Shown piece by piece: positions 44,384 to 54,955 of a stretch of 64,000 bases of DNA. The translations under genes were made by a program, and so were the position numbers. The stretch's first letter is position 1; the number at the start of each line of letters is the position of its first letter. The notes below the pieces were generated by a model. The model had not been told where the DNA came from. It ran no database searches and was given only the letters and a program-made list of their open reading frames with translations. The stretch covers positions 614,945,348 through 615,009,347 of the forward strand of contig CM057342.1 of assembly GCA_030015575.1 (NCBI GenBank), read 5' to 3'. This DNA comes from Agapanthus africanus (lineage: Eukaryota > Streptophyta > Magnoliopsida > Asparagales > Amaryllidaceae).

Positions 44384-46093
44384 TTGGTTGAACCTGATGT
44401 TACAACAGAATTAAATGAACCTCAGCCACTCCGTAGATCTGGTAAGACTTCTCGCCCACTGGAGAGATACTGCGGTTTTCTCATTGATGGTGATAGAGAA
44501 GATTGCATCATGGATGATGATGATCCTGCCAGTTTTCATCAGGCTATCACGAGTGGTGACTCTGTGAAATGGTTGGATGCCATGAGATCCGAAATGGAGT
44601 CCATGTACACCAACAAAGTATGGACTTTGGAAGAAGTACCCTCCGGGATAAAACCTGTGGGTTGCAAATGGATCTTTAAAAGAAAGATCGGTGTAGATGG
44701 AAAGGTAGAGACCTATAAAGCAAGGTTGGTAGCGAAAGGTTTTCGTCAAAGACCAGGTTTGGACTATGACGAGACTTTCTCTCCGGTAGCCATGCTCAAA
44801 TCCATTCGGATCCTACTTGCTATTGCTGCTCACTACGACTATGAAATCTGGCAGATGGACGTTAAAACTGCATTTCTAAATGGTGATTTAGATGAATGTG
44901 TTTATATAGATCAGCCAGAGGGATTCATTGACAGTGGGAGCAGTGGAAAAACATGTAAATTGCTTAAATCCATTTATGGATTAAAGCAGGCATCACGGAG
45001 TTGGAACATCTGTTTTGATGATGTTATCAAAGAGTTTGATTTCACCAAAAATCCAGATGAACCTTGTGTTTATAAGAAGACTGTAGGGAGAAATGTCGCA
45101 TTCCTCGTATTGTACGTAGATGACATACTTCTGATAGGAAATGATATTCCTATGCTACAGTCGGTCAAATCATTCTTATCACAAAGGTTCTCCATAAAGG
45201 ACCTGGGTGATGCCACATACATATTGGGCATACGGATCTATAGGGATAGATCCAAACGGTTATTGGGATTGTCCCAAACCAAGTACATTAACACCATCCT
45301 AAAGAGGTTTAGTATGGAAGACTCCAAGCGGGGTGCCTTACCCGCTTGCCACGGAGTCACTCTCTCAAAGGACGATTTCCCAAAGTCTGATATAGAGAGA
45401 GCTCGCATGAGCATTATTCCTTATGCTTCGGCAGTAGGATCGATAATGTATGTGATGTTGTGTACACGCCCTGATGTAGCTTACGCACTCAGTATAGTAA
45501 GCAGGTATCAGTCAAACCCAGGGGAGAATCACTGGATTGCTGTGAAGAACATTCTTAAGTACTTGCGAAGGACTAAAGAATTGTTCTTGGTGTATGGTAA
45601 CGGGGATCTCCAAATGGAGGCCTTTACCGATTCGAGCTTCCAGAGTGATAAGGATGACAAAAAGTCTATCTCAGGGTTTGCATTTACCCTCAATGGAGGG
45701 ACGGTGAGTTGGAAGAGTTCCAAACAGGATACCATTGCTGACTCAACAATGAAAGCTGAATATATTGCTGCAAATGATGCTGCCAAGGAAGCAGTCTGGA
45801 TGAGGAAGTTCATCTCGGAGCTAGGAGTAGTTCCAACCACTATTGATCCAATACCTTTGTATTGTGACAATAATGGGGCTATGGCGTTGTCCAAAGAGCC
45901 TAGGCCCCATCAGAAGTCCAGACACATCCTGGGGCGATATCATGTGATCCGAGAGATAGTTGATCGCCGCGAGATCGAGATTAAGAGAGTAGACACAAAG
46001 AACAACGCTGCGGATCCATTCACCAAGGCCCTCCCTCAGCCGCAGCATGAGCGACTTTTTGAGATGTTGGGTATGAGATACGCCAATTGTTAG
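44384..46093 (+). CDS. Element E RT-RNase H, long open frame
   Basis: 569 residues without a break, the longest open frame in the window. Connection region with LERYCGFLIDGDRED, then RT: QMDVKT with Asp 159, YVDD at 244-247, so the RT catalytic Asp set is present. RNase H follows with Asp (TDSS), Glu (KAEYIA), Asp (YCDNN) and Asp (ADPF) all kept. It would copy element RNA into DNA. The last codons are TGT TAG, supplied by the start of LTR F inserted at 46088, so the natural C-terminus is lost. There is no gag, protease or own promoter in frame, so expression is unlikely; the start given is only the first ATG. Confidence 0.8.
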   Translation: MVEPDVTTELNEPQPLRRSGKTSRPLERYCGFLIDGDREDCIMDDDDPASFHQAITSGDSVKWLDAMRSEMESMYTNKVWTLEEVPSGIKPVGCKWIFKRKIGVDGKVETYKARLVAKGFRQRPGLDYDETFSPVAMLKSIRILLAIAAHYDYEIWQMDVKTAFLNGDLDECVYIDQPEGFIDSGSSGKTCKLLKSIYGLKQASRSWNICFDDVIKEFDFTKNPDEPCVYKKTVGRNVAFLVLYVDDILLIGNDIPMLQSVKSFLSQRFSIKDLGDATYILGIRIYRDRSKRLLGLSQTKYINTILKRFSMEDSKRGALPACHGVTLSKDDFPKSDIERARMSIIPYASAVGSIMYVMLCTRPDVAYALSIVSRYQSNPGENHWIAVKNILKYLRRTKELFLVYGNGDLQMEAFTDSSFQSDKDDKKSISGFAFTLNGGTVSWKSSKQDTIADSTMKAEYIAANDAAKEAVWMRKFISELGVVPTTIDPIPLYCDNNGAMALSKEPRPHQKSRHILGRYHVIREIVDRREIEIKRVDTKNNAADPFTKALPQPQHERLFEMLGMRYANC

Positions 46094-48275
46094 TTATATG
46101 TATTCTCTAGAGGCCATTACTGTACACATGATGTATATTGTAGTGGATGCTGGGACATATATAGGTATGACTTTCTTGCTCGACATGATAGTATGCTATC
46201 TGGTTGCTCTTTATCTTAACATGTATATTTTCTGTCTCTCTGTTACATGTTGATAAAACCCTTAGGATGTGTACTCGACTTCCGGAACTATGATGTAGAT
46301 CATACTAGTGGGGCCTGGGTAGTCCATGAGTACATCCTTTAATATTCCTAGTCGTGGGAATATCGAGACGGGGCATCGATATTCTAGAGTAGACTAGCGT
46401 ATATCTTCTCGACCCATGTGATGGGTGATGGATGATCCCATATCCATTGGTGTTTGACATCAGAGATGGTATGCGGGTGCTCAGGGGAGACTGGGTACAC
46501 TGAACGGACTCGCTGAGAACTCCCAGATGGTATTATACCTTACGTCAGATGGCAGTTCTCTGGTGACACTGGTACAACTTAGTCTGTTGACCCGAGATCG
46601 TCATAGAGTCTTGTGTGTCTCTCACTGTGCTTTGATTTCCACCCTACCACGGCTCTACTGAGTCTGCAAACAGGTGGTTTTTGGGTACAGTCCCGATTCA
46701 CATGGAGGCAATGAGCGATAGGAGGGGATTCATCTCTCCCGGTATTGGGGGTTGATGTTGCGCTATACTCGACTGGCCATAACTGGAAATCCCTGGACAG
46801 GGTTGCAGTGATATACTGGTAAGAGTTATCAGTAGTTTAACACTTGTTATGGACCTTACGTCGGCATGACTTATCAAGCTACTGGGGTCTGACGTTTACC
46901 ACCCCTAGGCGAGATATGCGACATATCAGACGAACAGACCGGACTCTACGGTAAGTGTTACTGGTTGGATTCACAGGAGTGTGAGCGGGATTGCTCGTTG
47001 ATCTTCTGATCGCTCAATACCCGGGTGGCCGTTACGTTTAGCAGACCGCTTGCGGCTTGTGAGTGTTTGATATGATCATCACCGACTGCCGGCGTATTGA
47101 CGAGTCTTTAGAGTCCTACACAGAGGTTTCCTGGCTCAAGCAAAACGAAATAGGAGCGCGTATGAGATATGTGCGGGACCGAGTATAATACCAGTATGTG
47201 ATACTGAATTCCATTCTCGCGATTTGTATCATCGGACGGTCATATAAGATATAGCCGGGTTACCGAATCAAATGTTGATTCGACATGATGATGCACTAGA
47301 TATTAGTCGGTTATATGCAGTATGACCAGATCATTAAATCAAGTGTTGATTTAATGATTTAATGTATAATTATATATTTGATATATTAGTTTACATTAAC
47401 TAGTATTTGTTCACTTAAGATTGATTTTCTCACTTGAATGTGCACATTGTATATATGATATAGTTTTGTGCACTAGTTTGTATCATGTTTGATGATACAT
47501 GCAAACTTGGGTGTGTGTATGCATTAAACCATCTTTAGGTTAATGGTTAGGTTTTAATTTACTTTATTTATTTTATGAAAACAAAATGGTGGCTTTTTTA
47601 TTTATTTGCTAGAAGCTTCACGCATCTTTGAAAAAGGTCAAAACCATTTTGTTTTTATTCTTAAACCTAACCATTACCTAAACCCTAGTTTATTCTCTAC
47701 ATGAGTTGATCTCACCCAGGTTGCATTATGATAAGAATCACTTGGATTTTCTTTTTAGAAATAATTCTTTTTCTTTCTTCTTCTTCTTCTTCATGAAGAA
47801 AAGAAAAGCTTGCTAGAAAATTCTAAGTGATGAAATCAAGTGAGAAATCCAAATCCAAAGTGAACCCACTTCCTACTTCTTCATCCTCTACCACTTGCCA
47901 TGTTGTATAGGGTGTTTTCTTCATAAGTTTCATGACCTAGTGAAGATGGAGCTCGAGTTAGAGTCGCCTCGACGTAGATCATCTTCGGCATCAAAGTCAA
48001 CGACCTAGCCCAATCATTTCTCCGATGAAACCAACGCTAGAGTCCAGGATCCCGATGATCGCAGTGGAGGGACGTCAACACGGAGCTAGAGAAGTGGAGG
48101 ACCGGATCTACAAAGGTTCTAGTCTCTTTCACTTAGTAGTTAAGTTGTTAACTTGCTTGCTTTCGCCCATCCTCTAGTTAACGATCTAGCATAGGATTCT
48201 TAGGCACATGAAAAATTTGAATTTGGCATGGTTGATCACTTGTAAAATCTCATGGGTGTGCCTAGGAACCCTACA
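46088..48275 (+). mobile_element. Element F 5' LTR (B subfamily)
   Basis: 2188 bp, TGTTAGTTATATG...CCCTACA, followed by PBS TGGTATCAGAGCC (48277-48289). No polypurine tract precedes it, which with the following PBS and leader marks it as a 5' LTR inserted into E. Hairpin cluster at about 47225-47355 is partly decayed, but CGAATCAA/TTGATTCG and TTAAATCAA stems remain. Confidence 0.9.
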
Positions 48276-48458
48276 GTGGTATCAGAGCCTAGCTAAAGTT
48301 TTAGGCGAAATGTAGACGAAGTTAGAGATCCGATCGAACCCCGAAACCCCGATCAAAACCCTTCTCTGTACAATTTTCAAAACTGTGGATTTTTATGAAT
48401 TAAAAATGCTCAGAAAATTAAGCAGGAAAAAATAAGAATTACTGTGAAGTCCGGACCT

Positions 48459-48537
48459 CTAACTCAAAAATTTGACCGCGGAACCGCGGCCAAACCAAGG
48501 GTTTGGCGGCAGTTCCGTGGCCAAAATTGTGAGTTAG
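48459..48537 (+). other. 79-nt GC-cored hairpin in F leader
   Basis: CTAACTC/GAGTTAG outer arms, CCGCGGAAC/GTTCCGTGG core, GGCCAAACC/GGTTTGGC apical stem around AAG. Counterpart of 17714-17794 in B, with matched changes in the outer arms. Confidence 0.78.
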
Positions 48538-50439
48538 TCCCTGGAACTTCATATATTTACTCTTAGGTCCTTTCTTATCAATTTTTTCTGGGAATTTTTT
48601 TATTCCACTCAAATGTTGAGTTATCTAGGGTTGTATTGGGGACTCGTTGATTCGATCGGATAATTTAACTTTGTTTAGTTTGTTCCAGATAATTTTAGAA
48701 CATGTTAAAAAGTTCGACCGGATATAAATACCCATTTTTTCCCCTGCCGGAAAATTTCCAAGTGTTGGATTTTTCCATAGTTTAAGAACGTTCTAAGTAG
48801 TGCAAGTAATGCGATGGATCCTCTAGAAGACAACAAACCTTAACTCGATTATGTGACCGTCTTGAACTGCCCTTTGAACCTTAGGGTTTGGGGCAGTACG
48901 GCGTGCCACATGTGAGGCGTTGGCTTGACCCTTCTACGGCTGGACCGTTGGTACTGAGGCATGAAGTGAATGTTTTTAAACTTGTTTCATGTGTTGAGCT
49001 ATTTCGGGAAAACTTGGGTGTTTGATTGTTCGATCGAAAAGCTTAACATTTTTATGTTTATCCGGAATGTGCTACAATATTTGGAATTCACAAGTAGTTA
49101 TGAGATAACTATTATGAATGTTATAAACATAGCACTTTAGTCTCACTTGATCGGTTGCCATGGGATTTTGATGTGATCAAAAGTCCGTCGCAATCACGTA
49201 GCGTACGCGGATACTCGCCGGGTAAACTTAATAGACAGCTACACCCCTTAGCCCCGACCAAGTGACTGTAAGAGAACCCCGTCGCCGAAAGCATCCGTCC
49301 GGGTGCTTGCGGTAGTGGTGTTCCGCCTTAGTGCACTTCGTCGACGACATCGGGGGTGCGGTCGTCTACTAAAGTTTGCGACGAGCATTCGATCAGAATG
49401 TCGGGAATCCTGTTGAATTGCCCGACTTGATATTGAAAAGAGTTTTCGATAAAGAGACTAAAATGCGGGGTTTATAATTGTTAGGCATGCGATGTCTAAA
49501 GGATTCATTTGGTTAGACATGCGATGTCTAAAGAGTTTGCGGATTCCAACTGTTGTAGTTTTACACTTTCTTTTCTATGACCGTAAGTGTAGTATGTGGT
49601 GGTGTTGCCGGTTTTCGTTGCTATACGTCGATGAAAATCGGTGTATGCATACTTACTTACGTTGATGACATGTGATGTTATGTGTTGCTGGATATGTTAT
49701 ATTGGATCATTGTGTTCGAATAGCCGGGGGTTTTTATGCGAGATGAGTGTTTTTTTCTTTTTCATTCATGTAAAAACTTGTATGTAATATTCTTTTGTTG
49801 GGGCACTTCCAGGTTGCGGAAGATGTCACCTTTGTATATTATTTACTTTTCCGTATTAGGATAGACCCAAGGAGGGGAGCACAAGTAACCGGGTTCTAGG
49901 GTCCAGTGGGAGACCATCTCGAGGAGTCGAGTCCGGGTCTCCTAACCCTAGAATTGGTATGGTTGCTTGCCTCTCTCGTAGGGGTCTAGGGTGTGGGATT
50001 GGCTATTCATCACGACCGTGGAATCCGTGTTTTATTCAGGCTCAAAATAAAACGTGGACGTCCTAGTATATCCAATATTTCATATGATATTTTCTGCTGC
50101 GTTATCTGTGATATGATCATGTGATATGTTCAGATAGATATTATCTATAGTATATATGATATATTATATAGACGTTGCTTATGTTTTACACCCGCGCTAG
50201 CCCTGCCTCGCTCTGGCGTTAGTTACCTAACCTAACGGTGCAGACGGGACATCGAGGCGAATGCGGATGGCATAAGCGTACGTTATATTTATCTGTGATG
50301 TTTAGGTGGACTTAAATGATAGGACATTCATTAATGAGATTAATGAAAGAAAATAAAGCTAAAAGATGTTGTGGAATCGAATTTCTTAAAAACAGGTAAC
50401 TACAGTTCTTGCTTTGTATCGCGGTGTTCCTTGTAGAAC

Positions 50440-50652
50440 ATCCTGCACCTTATTCGATGAGGAAAGGGCCGACAATCCCTTCACCGGGAGTGACCCCTTT
50501 AGCAATAACTGGCAGATGCTACAACCCTCGGTCTGTCTTTTGATTGCTTCTATAGTTTCTGCTTTGGACAGCGGTATATATGATATATCCTGCACCTTAT
50601 TCGATGAGGAAAGGGCCGACGATCCCTTCACCGGGAGTGACCCCTTTAGCAA
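50440..50652 (+). repeat. Tandem 66-nt repeat in F leader
   Basis: Units 50440-50505 and 50587-50652, period 147, closing AAAGGG/CCCTTT stems in both. Counterpart of 19695-19906 in B. A sense frame (50414-50695) reads FDEERAD-PFTGSDPFS twice, but B has a frameshift in it, so coding is doubtful. Confidence 0.75.
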
Positions 50653-50789
50653 AACTAGAAAAGCCTCAAAAACACTCCATTTAAAAACCATTTGATTCCA
50701 CAACGAGATCAAGTTCACAGCGTTAAGGTTTTTCTTAAAAACCATCCGCAACCCTCCGTCATTTTAGGAAGTAGAGTACTTAGTATTCG

Positions 50790-51005
50790 TGCTGTGTTTG
50801 TTGATCATAGTTAAGGCACAATGTACGGTAGCTAAGTGATGTCTTCCTACACCGCATATGATGCGATTAGTTAGGACAGTCACGTGACTTTGTTGACCTT
50901 AGTTAAGGGTCATGTGGGTGGGTCTAATTAATCACGAAATGACAAGTAGAACTTGACTAGTGCTTATGATTTGTTAACCATAGTTAAGATCATAAGTATT
51001 AGGGG
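50790..51005 (+). other. Three-hairpin array in F leader
   Basis: TTGATCATAGTTAAGG (50801-50816), TTGACCTTAGTTAAGG (50893-50908), TTAACCATAGTTAAGA (50974-50989). Stems stay paired; outer arms TGTG/CACA, CACGTGAC/GTCATGTG and GCTTATGAT/ATCATAAGT. Confidence 0.78.
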
Positions 51006-51468
51006 TAAAAACCTTTATAGGGAGTTTCAAGTGTTGAAATTTGCAATGAGATTGCATACCTTCTATATGATAGTTGGATCCCGATACCCACTGCGAGTAA
51101 TTGTTACTCCTGGGAGAGTTTTGCACTTTACAATTAGCCGATCAAGTAGGTGTCTAGAAAGGTGTCAACGGGGTTACGCCCCTGGGAAAACGAGGTTTAT
51201 TTTAATTAGGTCCGTGCGAAAGCACGGGGAACCTCCCTCAAAGTACGGCACTGGCCTGGCTGAAAGATTGGCGAAGTTGTAGAGTGTAATTAATCCCGGC
51301 TAGTCTTTCCTTTTAAGATTTGAAGGAAGATTTGATAAAAACAGTGGGAGCCATCCGGATTAGATAAAATAAATAACCAATCTAATCTTACAAGAGCGCA
51401 CGCAGAGTGTTTTCTTCTCTCTCTCTCTCCAGATAGAGACCATATCACGCCTTAATCAAGATAATAAT

Positions 51469-51624
51469 ATGGATGAATTGACCGAACCCGCTTGTTATAC
51501 TGAGCTGTGGAACGTTGGTCCCGCTCCAACTTATAATTGTTATAAGACCGAACAGGAAATAGGGGAATACCAGGATTCCCATGCCACCCAAACGAAGAAA
51601 GTGCATGGGATGCATCTTGATTGA
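51469..51624 (+). pseudogene. Element F short gag-replacement frame, truncated
   Basis: ATG at 51469 begins a peptide (LTEPACYTELWNVGPAP, then about 30 residues ending TQTKKVH) that replaces gag in the B/F subfamily. B has the same peptide joined to protease. Here it is cut by the Athila-like insertion at 51617/51618 and ends on a TGA in the inserted LTR. No recognised domain. It may be only a scar of the deletion that removed gag. Confidence 0.5.
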
Positions 51625-53375
51625 ATATACGATTTCCGATTGTGTATGTTGAGAAATTGTAAAGAAATCACAACCAAAAATTATTTGACCGCAATCAATA
51701 ACGGTGTCGGATGTAGCGCGTTAGTAAGTGCGGATCGTCCACAGGGAAAGTGAGATCCGTTCAATTTTCGAATTAGATGAGTTGAAAATTTAAGACAAAG
51801 AAAAGATAACAATTCATGATTTGTAATTGAAGATCAAGAATAAGAAAAATCTAGATCTAAAAGAAACATTAAAAACAAGAATTGAGATGTGTGATAATTT
51901 CCAACCAACAATCAAGATTAGAAGTATGGCTCGTAGGAGTAGATCGGATCTATAGATGTGATGAGATCTAATGATTACTCATGCTTATCCATTAACGAAT
52001 TGATACTAGATCGATGCAAATTCATCGAGGTTTAAGGATCTTGCGAGGAAATCAGGGATTCCGCAACTAATTCTTTGTCCTTTCGATGGATCACATTCAA
52101 ATTCTAGCTTCTAGTTAATCAAATGGTCAATAGTTGTTCCCTAGTTTCGAGTGAACACGATCAAGAAAGCATCATCTCGAAACTAGGTCATTAATCATTT
52201 GATTCACTAGAATTTCCAAACATTATAGGATTTAAGAATTGTAAAAGTGTATAAATCATCATCATCTAAAGATCGTCACAACTCCTACACGAGCGGAGAT
52301 TACTCAAACATCATGATCACTAACACAATCACAAATTGAGATCTAATCATTATGCTTGAATTAAAAGATAAGCAAGAATATAGAAAATTCACCTTTATTT
52401 ATCGACAAATTTCGTTACAACTCTCTTGAATTTACAAAAGGTAGGAATTGGATCGTCGATTTCGGATTCGCTCGGCTCCTTGAGTCACGGATCGGCGTGG
52501 ATCTCTTGCTCCGTTGAAATCCGGCGTCACTTCTAAAGGTTGAATGCTTTCTTTCTTGAACTGCTCTCGGGATCTTGATCTTGAGATTGAATTGGAATTG
52601 GGGTTATGATTTGAGGCACAAGTTGTGTCACTCAACTTGTGGGAGGAAGAAGATGGTGATTCTTGAACCACCTTCACCCTAAATCTAGGCTCTCTTTTAT
52701 AGACCTCAAAATTCTAGATCTAGGATTGAAATTTGAATTTTCCCTCCACAAGTTAGTTTGCAAAAGATTTAAATTTCCCTCCAAAAGTTTGTTAAGAGAT
52801 CCTTCTAGAAATAGTTTGTTAAGCCGAGCTTTCTAGATGCGCCATGTGGAGCTTCTGGGGTCTTCTGGAAGCTTTGGCCGTTATAGGAGAACACGTGGCA
52901 AAATTTGGAGCATTGATCCCATCAACAAGCCGCAGATCCGCGGCGCCAAGGGGGTTTGGGCCGCGGATCCGCGGTCCTTTAGTGGCCCTAGGGCTTGAGA
53001 TTTCCTCTGTGGACTTGGGTTGACATATGGGCCTTGTTTTGATCATTTGAATTTTGTTTGGCCTTCTGTATTGCTACCAGATCTTTATCCTTTGAGTTGG
53101 CGTATCTTTTATTAGATCTTTTCCCAATTTTGGGCTTTTGCTTCTGGAATTTCCTGCACTAGACCCCAGACAAGAGTTGCGCATTACAAGGATGATGCGA
53201 TGCCACGAAACACACTTAATTTCCCTTAAAGTGCCGGTTTAAAATTCTAACACATGCAATCTGGTATTTCAGAGATGAATTGGTAATATGTGCAATATGA
53301 ATACCGAACACTTCTATATGAGTGCAAATGTTAGGGAAATTGCCGTGTTAAAAATACAGTATTTTCGAATGATCA
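51618..53375 (-). mobile_element. Athila-like gypsy LTR (3' LTR of internal copy 1)
   Basis: On the minus strand it starts TGATCATTCG at 53375 and ends TTCAATCA at 51618, about 1.76 kb. It is preceded (minus) by AAGTTTGGGGGAA, the typical gypsy polypurine tract (53376-53390). Matches 58998-60730 at ~97% by eye, with a 36-38 bp extra segment near 52745. It holds a GC-rich palindrome (52930-52978). An 81-codon frame (52432-52677) exists in both LTRs, but its changes look unconstrained. Inserted into element F. Confidence 0.9.
52930..52978 (-). other. CCGCGG palindrome in gypsy LTR
   Basis: CCGCAGATCCGCGG and GGCCGCGGATCCGCGG arms around CCAAGGGGGTTTGG. Repeated, with changes, at about 60281-60329 in the other LTR. 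Similar in composition to the copia leader hairpins. Confidence 0.65.
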
Positions 53376-54955
53376 AATTCCCCCAAACTTATTTTTGATC
53401 GTCTTGATCGAACTGTTTTATTTAAAAAGAGAAGGAGAAAATAAAGAAAGAGAAAAGCACACTTTCGTAGGCAACACGATTGCACTGAGCACGTACAACA
53501 AACCTTTAAACCTCTAGGTGTCCCCAGTAGGAGGAGTGTTGTCTCCTAAGGGTTTTCAGCGGATTGCACCCACAAAATCCAATAATAAAAGGAATATTAC
53601 ATTTAGAGACAAGAATTGTAAAAGAAAAGCCTTGAAAATTAGGGTTTCCAACTAAGCTAGCTTTTCGGTTGTTATGAGCCCTATCTTAATGGTCATGAAA
53701 AGATGTTAGGAATCACGTCCTCCCTCAATAAAATATCGTCTTATTCTTCATTCCTATCTTTCTTCCAAATATCGATCATATCACCCTGCGTGTGTGTAAA
53801 GGACATCCCTACACCCGGAGAATTCAATTCAAGCTATCATACTCTTGCCCATAAGCCTCAGTACTTTTTAATTAATGAATATTTAAATGAATTTGGTCAC
53901 ACACTTTCATGCGACCGTTAATACTTCTTGAGGTACTAACCGACCGATTACTCATGTGTTTTGCTTATTTGGTGTATTTTCCTTGTCTTGCACCACCTCA
54001 GGCATAGCAGTGACTCCCAGACCAGTTGGCCTTAGGGCACTAGGTGAAGAGGCACCCTTGCTATAAATTTTTTATTGCCCTCGGCGATAACAAAACCAGT
54101 GTCCATTTTTCTCACCACTTTATTTTTTTATTCATTTCTTTTATTTTATTTCCTTCATACTTTTGGCTTTAAGACAAGAGCATTTTAAGGTATTCTCTAC
54201 TATCCCGGGCTTCAAGACGTGTGTAAGTGCGAATAGCAGGGTATCAACATTCAAAATGTTTGGCTTTCCAGAATAGAAACTATTTTTCAGACTTATTTTT
54301 ATTCTCAGATTAGTGACTTTCTTCATCTTACTAACCCTTAGGACAACGGCTCATAACTACTTATTACTAGTTCATATAAGAAAACTTCTAATTTTCTTGG
54401 TTTTCTTAAATTTTTCTAATCTCATGGATGTAATTGTTCACTATCTAATCTTTTATTATCATAAATATTAAATATTTTTATATTTTGAAAAAATTTTAAA
54501 TTTTTATATTTTGAAAATTTTTGAATTTTTATGGATTTTGAAAATTTTTAAATTTTTATAGGTTTTTATGGGTTTTGAAAAATTATTTACAAAAAAAATG
54601 ATGAGCCAAAAATTTTTACACAAAATTTTTATGGGTTTTAAAATTTTTTAAATTTTTATGGTTTTTAAAGAAATGTTTTGTGCTTATGCAAATGATATGC
54701 ACATGATGCAAAACTAAGCACAAACCTCCCTCAAACTTGTTTTCAACAGTGTCCTCACTGTTGCCAACTGCTATGTCTACAAAACCTGTAAGCCTGGGAG
54801 GAATTTATTAGTGGGGGAAAAATATATAAGTGAAGATCCTCCCCCAAACTTATTCTTGGCTCAAAAATTTTTGTAAAAATTTTCTTTCCAAGAGCCAGAA
54901 AAAAAAATATGTCCCCCCTCCCAAACTTGAGTTATGTAATGTTAAGCTTTGAAAA
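53376..54955 (-). mobile_element. Athila-like internal 3' noncoding region, copy 1
   Basis: 1.6 kb between the end of the gag-protease frame and the LTR. Very AT-rich in 54400-54700 (runs of AATTTTTA type). It holds no RT, RNase H or integrase. Plus-strand frame 53703-53921 has a like-sized partner in copy 2 (61066-61284), with no known domain. Confidence 0.75.

Larger units (their letters stand above)
48276..51432 (+). mobile_element. Element F leader
   Basis: About 3.2 kb, collinear with B's leader. GC-rich hairpin 48459-48537, 80-nt hairpin 49582-49661, CGTTAG hairpin 50217-50237, TTCATTAAT hairpin 50327-50347, perfect 11-bp long-range helix (50368-50378 with 50694-50704) around the 66-nt tandem repeat, three-hairpin array 50790-51005, GAAA-loop hairpin 51212-51227, pyrimidine tract and AG 51415-51432. 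Confidence 0.85.

Noticed and set aside
52432..52677. 81-codon minus-strand frame kept in both gypsy LTRs (partner 59819-60064)
   Set aside because: About 13 of 81 residues differ and most nucleotide changes alter the protein, so there is no sign of constraint. No known domain.
53703..53921. 72-codon plus-strand frame with partner 61066-61284
   Set aside because: It lies antisense in the noncoding part of the gypsy element; similarity is explained by the element copies, with no domain.
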